Translations under genes and position numbers: made by a program
DNA from: DATNPX01 sp036702975
GTDB lineage: Bacteria; Cyanobacteriota; Vampirovibrionia; Obscuribacterales; Obscuribacteraceae
Assembly (NCBI GenBank): GCA_036702975.1
Contig: DATNPX010000012.1
Coordinates: 1 to 64,000, forward strand
Length of the DNA: 64,000 nt
Direction of reading: 5' to 3'
Shown: one piece after another, positions 16,877 to 23,963 of the stretch
Position numbering within the stretch: position 1 is the stretch's first letter
How the letters are laid out: the number at the start of each line of letters is the position of its first letter
The notes under the pieces: model-generated
Database searches by the model: none
What the model was told of the DNA's origin: nothing
The model's input: the letters and a program-made list of their open reading frames with translations, nothing else

Positions 16877-19003
16877 GTGGACGATTCCAAACGCCCCTTA
16901 AATCTCAAGTCTAGCGAAGATTTTGGCATCTCGCTCCGACTAATGAACGATGGCACCTTGGGCGGGCAGGCGATATTCAATCCGGCAAAATCGCTTCTAC
17001 AAGAAGGCGCGATAGTGCAAGAACGCTACAAAATCGTGAGACCGCTCGGTGCAGGAGGCATGGGCGCTGTCTACCTGGCCGAACACATCTTGTTTCATCG
17101 CAGCTTCGCGCTTAAGACCCTCGATCCGAGCACTCTTACGGACAACGCCTGGCGAAGATTTCAAAAAGAAGCTCATGCGGCCAACATGCTCGATCACCCG
17201 AGCTTGATCAAAGTAACAGATTTTGGAGTTATCGACGGTAGGCAACCATACTTTGTCATGGACTACTTCGACGGAATCACTCTCTCGAGTGCGCTGAAGA
17301 GCCAAGGTCCGCTCTCTCAAGACCTCGCTCTCGACGTGACTATCAAGATTTGCGACGCGCTTGGTTACGCGCACTCGAAAGGCGTAATCCATCGAGACAT
17401 CAAACCTAGCAACATAATGCTGACAAAAGAGAGCAGCAATCCAGAGATCAAAATCGTCGATTTCGGACTGGCGAAGTTGCTCGATGGGGACCACGAAGCC
17501 AACGCAGTGACCAAAACCGGTGAGGTATTTGGCACTGCATTCTATATGAGTCCCGAACAATGTCTGGGTAAAACCCTCGACCACCGCGCCGACATTTATT
17601 CCATCGGTTGTTTGCTGTTCGAACTGCTCACTGGCACGCCGCCATTTGACGGTGACACAGCTCTTCCGGTCATGCTCAAGCATCAAAACGAGAGTCCGCC
17701 GTCTCTTCGAGAGGCAAGCCTGGGGAAATCATTCCCAAAAGATCTAGAAGCGGTGGTGAAAAAGCTGCTCGAGAAAGAACCGAAGGACCGTTATCAAAGT
17801 TTGACCGAACTGGCAAGAGACCTACGGAAGATAGGGAGGGGCGAACGAATCGCCATAAACGTCCAGAATGACTCAAAGAAAAACACAACTAGCAGTCGGC
17901 ATCCTATCTTTGCCGTCGGAATCGCAACTTTTATCATCGTCGCGATAGCCGCGTCGGCTTTCTTTTTGCGAACTCCACAAAAAGCGGAGACGACGGCGCC
18001 AGCACCACACGTAGATGCTCTGCAGGTTCTAGACAATGCAAATCCAAGCAATGCGCCGGAACCAGAAAAGCCATCTTACGAAGGCGGTTTCTTTTCCGAA
18101 GTAAAACAGCACGATAAGCGCATATTTCATTTCCCATTCAATTTGGAAGAATCGCCAGGCAGAATTTCAGAACTGCCAAGCACCACAGAAGTGAAGTCTG
18201 AAGACCAAAATGGCAAGCCGCTTCCCACTGCAAATTTCGCTGTAGGGAACATGACCATTCAGCCCTTTGCCCCATTTCGACTTACGGCGACAGATTATAT
18301 CTGCATCCACACTCAAATGTTCAAAAGATTCCGACCAGATGAAGTGCGTTCGCTTAGGCTAAATGGCGTTGCAAGTGTGACTGACAGAACCATTGAAGCT
18401 ATCCCCTACTTCACCGGCTTGGAAGGGCTGGAAATGGATGAATGCACCGGAGTGACTGATGAATCGTTGAAAGATATAGACAAAATGCCGAATCTAACCG
18501 TGCTCACTCTCGGTCGAACTAAGACCACAGGCGAAAAGATAGCCAAACTCAAGCATCTCCGTTCCCTGAAAATGCTTGATCTGAGAACAATAAAACATAC
18601 GCCACTGGTTCTCCAAGCTCTAAAGAACTCCAACAACCTCACCTTGCTTGGTTTGCGAATGACAGGTCTCAAAGACAGCGATCTAGCATCGCTGAGCAAA
18701 ATGACCAAACTCGAAAGACTGGATCTGAGTGACAACGATATTACGAGTAAAGGATTGACACAACTTCAATCGTTGACAAAGCTGACGGATTTGGATCTAT
18801 CCGATTGCCCGATCAGTCAGGAGGCCACAAACATGTTTGCACCTTTTAAAAATCTCAAATCGCTAAAACTAAGCCTGTCTAACTGGAAACCATACGAGGT
18901 AAAGAGACTGGAGCAAGCCATGAAACAGAGCCAGCCTGACTGCAAACTTCATGACGCTACGTCGAAGCATCCAGGTCATTCAATATTCAGTCTTCTTCGC
19001 TGA
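16877..19003 (+). CDS. Membrane-anchored Ser/Thr protein kinase with C-terminal leucine-rich repeats
   Basis: 708 residues. The Hanks-type kinase domain covers about 50-325: glycine loop LGAGGMGAVY (58-67), ATP-binding Lys80, HRDIKPSN (172-179), DFG (195-197) and APE-like MSPEQ. A single membrane helix at about 343-365 (VGIATFIIVAIAASAFFL) puts the kinase inside and the rest outside. From about 490 to 690 come leucine-rich repeats (for example LRSLKMLDLRTIKHT and KLERLDLSDNDITSKGL). This is a receptor-kinase layout. GTG start with AGGA upstream. All catalytic residues are present. Stands alone; no phosphatase is nearby. Confidence 0.93.
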   Translation: MDDSKRPLNLKSSEDFGISLRLMNDGTLGGQAIFNPAKSLLQEGAIVQERYKIVRPLGAGGMGAVYLAEHILFHRSFALKTLDPSTLTDNAWRRFQKEAHAANMLDHPSLIKVTDFGVIDGRQPYFVMDYFDGITLSSALKSQGPLSQDLALDVTIKICDALGYAHSKGVIHRDIKPSNIMLTKESSNPEIKIVDFGLAKLLDGDHEANAVTKTGEVFGTAFYMSPEQCLGKTLDHRADIYSIGCLLFELLTGTPPFDGDTALPVMLKHQNESPPSLREASLGKSFPKDLEAVVKKLLEKEPKDRYQSLTELARDLRKIGRGERIAINVQNDSKKNTTSSRHPIFAVGIATFIIVAIAASAFFLRTPQKAETTAPAPHVDALQVLDNANPSNAPEPEKPSYEGGFFSEVKQHDKRIFHFPFNLEESPGRISELPSTTEVKSEDQNGKPLPTANFAVGNMTIQPFAPFRLTATDYICIHTQMFKRFRPDEVRSLRLNGVASVTDRTIEAIPYFTGLEGLEMDECTGVTDESLKDIDKMPNLTVLTLGRTKTTGEKIAKLKHLRSLKMLDLRTIKHTPLVLQALKNSNNLTLLGLRMTGLKDSDLASLSKMTKLERLDLSDNDITSKGLTQLQSLTKLTDLDLSDCPISQEATNMFAPFKNLKSLKLSLSNWKPYEVKRLEQAMKQSQPDCKLHDATSKHPGHSIFSLLR

Positions 19004-19033
19004 TCGCAAATTTGAGTTCGCGGCTATTGATGG

Positions 19034-19135
19034 CTATTTGTTGGCTTTCTTTTCAGCCTTAGCAGCTTTTTTCTCTTTCATGGTTTTCGCTGCCTTCTTT
19101 TTAGTCTCTTTCTTCTGAACTTGTTCCTTACCCAT
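19034..19135 (-). CDS. 33-residue lysine-rich small protein
   Basis: A frame of 33 codons starting MGKEQVQKKETKKK and ending EKKANK, then TAG. It carries 15 lysines and no aromatic residues, so it is strongly basic and probably unstructured or helical. AGGAGGGG stands about 8 bases before the ATG, one of the best ribosome sites in the window, which is the main reason to believe it. Similar lysine/alanine tails bind nucleic acid or ribosomes, but function is unknown. It lies antisense-facing the end of the kinase-LRR gene in an otherwise empty 360-base gap. Confidence 0.65.
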   Translation of the reverse strand: MGKEQVQKKETKKKAAKTMKEKKAAKAEKKANK

Positions 19136-19362
19136 CCTTAACCCCTCCTATGCCTTACAAGAATTTCCGATTCCCGCGCACCACCATAGAAGCACATTAT
19201 CACAAACGCGAGGAAATGCAGCGAGCAGCTAGATGCCGTAATGAATTGAAATGTGTCATTTTGCCAAAAATCTCCAGACGCTAATAATATCGAGACGCGC
19301 CAGCAGCTATAATGCCGCATTTGTAGCGCATCGAAAGATTCAGAGTCTTAAGGAATCCAGCC

Positions 19363-20970
19363 ATGATCACAGTCAACGAAGTCACGAAAAGTTTCGGCAC
19401 CCGAACGCTATTTGACAACGTATCGGTGAAGTTCAGTCCGGGCTACCGTTATGGATTAACTGGGCCAAACGGTGCGGGCAAATCCACATTCATGAAGATC
19501 CTGTCGGGGCAAGTTGAACCGTCCAATCGAGGCATCGTCTCGAGACCGAAGAAAGTAGGCGTGCTGAAACAAAACCAGTTTGCTTACGATGATGAACGCA
19601 TTATTGACACCGTCATCATGGGTAATGACACACTCTGGCAAGCATTCAAAGAACGAGCAGAACTTTGTGAATTGACAGATCTAACGACCGACCAGATGAC
19701 TAGACTGGGTGAATTAGAATCGGTAATTGCTGATGAAAACGGCTATACAGCTGAATTTGAAGCGGCTGAAATTCTGCGGGGTATCGGCATTCCCGACGAG
19801 CAACATGAAAACTTGATGAGCACTCTGCCGACTGACTACAAATTTAGAGTGCTACTCGCACAAGCACTCTTTGGCGAACCAGAGGCACTGCTGCTCGACG
19901 AACCAACAAACCATCTGGACCTGGAATCAATTCATTGGCTGGAAGAGTTCCTCTACACATACGAAGGAACACTAATTGTGATCTCTCACGACCGCCATTT
20001 CTTAAATTCTGTTTGCACCCATATAGCAGACATCGACTACGACACGATCATCATTTATCCGGGCACCTACGATGATATGGTTGAACATAAACTGCAAGCA
20101 CGTCAGACAATCGAAGCCGCGAACAAAGAGAAAGCAAAGAAGGTCGCGCAACTGCAGGAATTCGTAGCGAGATTCGCAGCTGGTCAAAGATCTAGTCAGG
20201 TGCAATCGCGCAAGAAAGAGATTCTCCGTCTAGCGCCACAAGAACTGAAGCGGTCGAATATTCAAAGACCGTTCATTAGGTTCGAACAAGAGAAGCCTAT
20301 TGGAAGGGAAGTGCTTCAGGTCAAAGACCTATCGAAAGCGTTCGATGAAAAGACGTTGTTCAAAGACATCAATTTGCAAGTAAACCGAGGCGACAAAATC
20401 GCCATAATCGGTGCAAACGGTGTCGGAAAAACGACACTTCTGCGCTGCTTGATGAAAGAGCTGCCGTCTGACGCAGGCACCATCAAATGGGGCGATGCCG
20501 CTAGCTGGAGTTACTATCCGCAGGACTACCACGACGAATTGAGTCCGGGGGTAAGCGCTCTCGATTGGTTGATGGCGTACATGGTAGACGAAGGACACCA
20601 GTTCGTACGCGGATTGTTAGGTCGCATGCTGTTTTCAGGTGACGAGAGTTTGAAGCTAACGGAGACACTTTCCGGCGGCGAGGCGGCTCGACTACTTATG
20701 GCCAGAATGATGATGCAGAAAAATCCGGTCTTGGTGCTCGATGAACCAACGAATCACCTCGACCTGGAAGCGGTCTCAGCTCTCGCTGAAGGACTGTCAA
20801 TATTCCCGGGTACCGTCTTCGTTGTATCGCACGACAGAGACCTCATCTCTGAAGTAGCAACCAGAATTCTTGCGTTCACTGATCAAGGCTTAGTCGATTT
20901 CTATGGAACTTATGAAGAATATCTACAAACCCACAAGATGCGAGAGCCTGCGAAGAAAGGAAAGTGGTAG
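19363..20970 (+). CDS. ABC-F family ATPase, YbiT-like
   Basis: 535 residues with two ABC domains and no membrane segment. Domain 1 has Walker A GPNGAGKST (about 35-43) and LLLDEPTNHLD (about 182-192); domain 2 has GANGVGKTT (about 350) and SGGEAARLLMARMM followed by VLVLDEPTNHLD. Between them is the P-site tRNA-interaction linker. ABC-F proteins bind the ribosomal E site and relieve stalled or idle ribosomes; the length and the second signature are closest to YbiT (EttA is about 555). Antibiotic-protection activity is possible but not shown by sequence. Confidence 0.93.
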   Translation: MITVNEVTKSFGTRTLFDNVSVKFSPGYRYGLTGPNGAGKSTFMKILSGQVEPSNRGIVSRPKKVGVLKQNQFAYDDERIIDTVIMGNDTLWQAFKERAELCELTDLTTDQMTRLGELESVIADENGYTAEFEAAEILRGIGIPDEQHENLMSTLPTDYKFRVLLAQALFGEPEALLLDEPTNHLDLESIHWLEEFLYTYEGTLIVISHDRHFLNSVCTHIADIDYDTIIIYPGTYDDMVEHKLQARQTIEAANKEKAKKVAQLQEFVARFAAGQRSSQVQSRKKEILRLAPQELKRSNIQRPFIRFEQEKPIGREVLQVKDLSKAFDEKTLFKDINLQVNRGDKIAIIGANGVGKTTLLRCLMKELPSDAGTIKWGDAASWSYYPQDYHDELSPGVSALDWLMAYMVDEGHQFVRGLLGRMLFSGDESLKLTETLSGGEAARLLMARMMMQKNPVLVLDEPTNHLDLEAVSALAEGLSIFPGTVFVVSHDRDLISEVATRILAFTDQGLVDFYGTYEEYLQTHKMREPAKKGKW

Positions 20971-21024
20971 AAAGGGTTGTAGCACAATTGACTACAGTAT
21001 TTCAGCTCGGGCTCTACCGTTTCC

Positions 21025-21040
21025 AGCCGCATCAGCGGCT
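21025..21040. terminator. Short GC hairpin after the ABC-F gene
   Basis: AGCCGC and GCGGCT pair across the ATCA tetraloop, 54 bases after the stop. No U-tract; weak support as terminator. Confidence 0.3.
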
Positions 21041-21130
21041 CAAACTAACTGCTCGACTTTCACAATTATTTCAGAAGCATGAGTTTGAATTGAGACGGAA
21101 GCGTCTATACCCCTTCTATAGGTCTGCGCC

Positions 21131-21388
21131 ATGAATATGACAGGACAAAATGTTGCACGATTTGAATACGGAAGCAAGGAACCCTCGGAAGTAGAAAAAG
21201 AGTTCCAACGGTCTCTGGAATCAGCAGAGAGCACGTTCGGTCCTCTCAGTGGCGAGGTTGGTTTAATCCTGTCAGCCATGGTCGAACACTATAGAAACAA
21301 CCCTGAAAAAGCAGCTGATGTTGCCGCTTGGGAAAAACGAGTGGAAGAGATCGTACAACTCTACATTCTTGACCAACGTTCTCCCTAG
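21131..21388 (+). CDS. Small TPR-like hypothetical protein
   Basis: 85 residues. The middle (LESAESTFGPLSGEVGLILSAM then VEHYRNNPEKAADVAAWEKRVEE) matches the pattern of a TPR_12-type helical hairpin, in which a pair such as GP..GEV precedes the second helix. Too short for a full TPR superhelix. No signal peptide. The reverse-strand frame over it (21040-21279) has no ribosome site. Function unknown; the coding call rests on the TPR-like pattern. Confidence 0.6.
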   Translation: MNMTGQNVARFEYGSKEPSEVEKEFQRSLESAESTFGPLSGEVGLILSAMVEHYRNNPEKAADVAAWEKRVEEIVQLYILDQRSP

Positions 21389-21457
21389 ACACTTAAGTGT
21401 TTAGACAGCTGGTTCTCTACCTGCTATCCTTCGGTGAAAGGATTAAGGTGGCAGAAC

Positions 21458-22213
21458 ATGCAACAAGATGGCAGCAGCCATGTCGCATTTATAGTTGTTA
21501 GACCGCAGTTTCTGGGCAACATTGGCTCAATCGCCAGGCTACTGAAAAACTTTGGCTTTCGAGATCTGCGTTTCGTCGAACCGCCCCGAAAATACAAAGA
21601 TGCTGAAGCAAGAAAGATGGCTGTAGCTGCTTTCGATCTCCTGAAGAACAGCACTACATTCCCAACACTGGCTGATGCAATTGCCGACCTCAATATTGTC
21701 ATCGGCACCACTTCAGGACAACAGCGAAAGGAAAAGCTGCGTGATTTGAGCCATCTGGCTGGCGAACTAAGAGAGTTGAAAAACACTCGTATTGGCGTTG
21801 TTTTTGGCGACGAGATCGATGGATTGAGGAAAGAAGAACTGCTTCTTTGCCAGATTCTTATTCGAATTCCGACAGACCCTGAGTTTCCTGCACTCAATCT
21901 AGCTCAGGCTGCCGGAATCGTTGCCTACGAGATGCGGAAAACGTTTGAACACGATCAAAACGACGGCAATGAACCGTCGCTTGAGCCGCCGCTTGTGAGC
22001 GAGGTAAATGAGCTGTTCCAACAGCTGTCTCTGTTTTTGGAGCGAGTGGAATTTGCCAGAGAGAGAAATAAAGGACAAGTCCTTAACGACTTGAAACAGT
22101 TCTACTATCGAGCCAAAGCATCCAAACGTGAGACAGACTTATTGCGGGGTATCATACGAAAGTTGAACGGTGCACTCAACGAGCCGACCACTGATACCCT
22201 GCGGAATCTCTGA
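21458..22213 (+). CDS. SpoU/TrmH-type RNA 2'-O-methyltransferase, TrmJ-like
   Basis: About 251 residues from the ATG at 21458 (AAGGTGG 6 bases upstream); a GTG at 21434 is an alternative start. Three SPOUT motifs are visible: VVRPQFLGNIGSIARLLKNFG with the invariant Asn, VVFGDEIDGLRKEEL (the FGxExxGL motif) and IPTDPEFPALNLAQAAGIVAYE. These match TrmJ, which methylates the ribose of nucleotide 32 in tRNA using SAM within a trefoil knot. The C-terminal 80 residues (VNELFQQLSLFLERVEFA and on) are the TrmJ helical extension. Followed at 3 bases by the DUF2071 gene. Confidence 0.88.
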   Translation: MQQDGSSHVAFIVVRPQFLGNIGSIARLLKNFGFRDLRFVEPPRKYKDAEARKMAVAAFDLLKNSTTFPTLADAIADLNIVIGTTSGQQRKEKLRDLSHLAGELRELKNTRIGVVFGDEIDGLRKEELLLCQILIRIPTDPEFPALNLAQAAGIVAYEMRKTFEHDQNDGNEPSLEPPLVSEVNELFQQLSLFLERVEFARERNKGQVLNDLKQFYYRAKASKRETDLLRGIIRKLNGALNEPTTDTLRNL

Positions 22214-22216
22214 GCG

Positions 22217-22963
22217 ATGATACATCCGTTGCTGGCAAAAGTAGACCATCGCCCGTTTCCAGTACCACAAAGTGCATGGGTAATGAGTCAGGTGTGGGAG
22301 AAGCTCCTCTTTGCTCATTGGCCAGTCGAAACGTCCAAACTGCGAGACCTGATTCCGCGCTCGCTCGATATAGATGAATTCGACGGCACGGCATGGGTGG
22401 GAGTGGTGCCTTTCCTAATGAGAGACGTACACCCACGATACACGTGTGTGGTACCACCACTTTCTAACTTTTTAGAGCTGAACGTGCGCACATACGTGAC
22501 CAAAAATGGCATTCCTGGCGTCTACTTCTTCAGCCTGGACTGTTCGAACTCATTTGCAGTTTGGACAGCAAAGTCTTTCTATTATTTGCCGTATTTTAAT
22601 GCCACCATGTCTTCACGCTGCAATTCAGACGGCGTAGTTACTTATGAAAGCAAGCGAAGAGAGTCTTCAGCCCAATTCAGAGCCTCGTACAAACCGACTG
22701 GTCCTTTGTTTTCACCAAACGCAGACTCGCTGGACAGATTCTTGACCGAGCGATATTGCCTCTACACCACGAACAAGCATGGCAAGCTATTTCGCGGAGT
22801 AATCCATCACCACCCATGGCCACTGCAACCAGCCGAGGCAGAGATCAACGTCAACACGATGACGGATGCTACACTCAATTTGAAACTTCCAGACTGCCAG
22901 CCAATCCTACATTACTCTGAGAGACTGGAAACAATAGAATGGGCTCTCGTCATGGTTCTTTGA
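22217..22963 (+). CDS. DUF2071 (YqjF-like) family protein
   Basis: 248 residues. The opening FPVPQSAWVMSQVWEKLLFAHW and LIPRSLDIDEFDGTAWVGVVPF, then YVTKNGIPGVYFFSLDCS, are the hallmark of the YqjF/DUF2071 family, whose fold resembles acetoacetate decarboxylase. The biochemical role is not established. It starts 3 bases after the TrmJ-like gene, so the two are co-transcribed, though the link between tRNA methylation and this family is unclear. Confidence 0.88.
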   Translation: MIHPLLAKVDHRPFPVPQSAWVMSQVWEKLLFAHWPVETSKLRDLIPRSLDIDEFDGTAWVGVVPFLMRDVHPRYTCVVPPLSNFLELNVRTYVTKNGIPGVYFFSLDCSNSFAVWTAKSFYYLPYFNATMSSRCNSDGVVTYESKRRESSAQFRASYKPTGPLFSPNADSLDRFLTERYCLYTTNKHGKLFRGVIHHHPWPLQPAEAEINVNTMTDATLNLKLPDCQPILHYSERLETIEWALVMVL

Positions 22964-23008
22964 ATTTTCGCAATTGGTCGCAAGTGCACATATAAAAGCT
23001 AACCGCTC

Positions 23009-23073
23009 CGGGATGAGGGCGTATTCCTGACCTCAGCAGCCCCAAAAGAGGTCAGGAACACGCCCTCATCCCG
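23009..23073. repeat. 26-bp near-perfect inverted repeat between convergent genes
   Basis: Arms 23009-23034 and 23048-23073 are complementary over 26 bases with one A-C mismatch, with a 13-base loop ending CCCCAAAA. A predicted RNA from either strand would fold into a very stable hairpin. No U-run follows on the plus strand. It lies between the DUF2071 gene and an exported-protein gene that converge on it. It may be a bidirectional terminator or one copy of a dispersed palindromic element; no second copy was noticed in this window. Confidence 0.8.
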
Positions 23074-23145
23074 TCTCTATTACGAATATTCGGCACGGTT
23101 TCTCCGGATACTCACAATTTGGCTAGCGCAGTTTAAGTGCCGAGC

Positions 23146-23904
23146 CTAAGGCAGCAGCAAATCCTTCTTAGCTTTGGACGAATCATCTTTCGTTGCTAGA
23201 GCTGCATCTTTGGCCGGCTGACTCTTTTTCACCGCAGCTGCTTTCGCTGACGCGGTCGCTTTTGTTGCAGTTTTCGGTCTGCTTGCGACTTGCTTGTCGT
23301 GGACAATCTTGGCGTGCAGCTTTTGCACTTTATCAAATTCGATAAAATCTGGCGTGATCTGTTCTATAACGCCTAGAGCTTCGTCAAACTTCCCCTGCGC
23401 ATCAAGAGACGAAGCGGCATCAACTCGATTGCGCCCCTCCATCTCAATCATCACGGCCTTTTGAATCTCAGGCACAGCTCGGGCTGCGACATTATTGATC
23501 ACATCGCGAGCGGCTCTGTCGACGAGAGTTTTATTCAACGGAGTTCCAGGCGACGTTGAAAAATCCTGATTGTATTTTTGCACTGCAACGGTGCTCACGA
23601 CCTTGCCGCCAACTGTTTTGACGAGAACGTTTCCGTTGTAGCGAATCTGCCCACTCATCTGGTCGACATTTTCTCGAATATTACAAACTACATACCAATC
23701 TGGATTTACCGTGCTAATAGCAACGCCGTCCATGCCTTCTAACTGCTGCGTGATCTGATCAACGACATCTTGCTCCATGCCGCTGCCACCGCCCTGCACG
23801 ACAGCGACACGAACCGGTGGAGCGTTAGCAAACGCGGCACCGACAGATGTCGCTAGAACTGCACCACTGAGAACTATCGAACGCACCAAACGTTGAACAA
23901 TCAT
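23146..23904 (-). CDS. Exported protein with Lys/Ala-rich tail, function unknown
   Basis: 252 residues. Signal peptide LVRSIVLSGAVLATSVGAAFA (cleavage near NAPPVRV, residue 28). The body up to about residue 150 alternates strands and helices (VVQGGGSGMEQDVVDQITQQL, YVVCNIRENVDQMSG) and is reminiscent of LpoB/CsgG-like lipoprotein folds, without a lipobox. A helical TPR-like segment (DAASSLDAQGKFDEALGVIEQ) follows. The last 50 residues are Lys/Ala/Ser-rich and probably disordered, of the kind that touches nucleic acid or cell wall. AAGG lies 8 bases before the ATG. Confidence 0.7.
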   Translation of the reverse strand: MIVQRLVRSIVLSGAVLATSVGAAFANAPPVRVAVVQGGGSGMEQDVVDQITQQLEGMDGVAISTVNPDWYVVCNIRENVDQMSGQIRYNGNVLVKTVGGKVVSTVAVQKYNQDFSTSPGTPLNKTLVDRAARDVINNVAARAVPEIQKAVMIEMEGRNRVDAASSLDAQGKFDEALGVIEQITPDFIEFDKVQKLHAKIVHDKQVASRPKTATKATASAKAAAVKKSQPAKDAALATKDDSSKAKKDLLLP

Positions 23905-23963
23905 CTTTGTTTGCCTTCTCTCTCTAATTTCTGTTTCTGTTTGGGTTTCCTGTTTTCTGTTTT

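Noticed and set aside
21040..21279. 79-codon minus-strand frame over the small TPR-like gene
   Set aside because: The plus-strand frame shows a TPR-like pattern and this one does not; no ribosome site.
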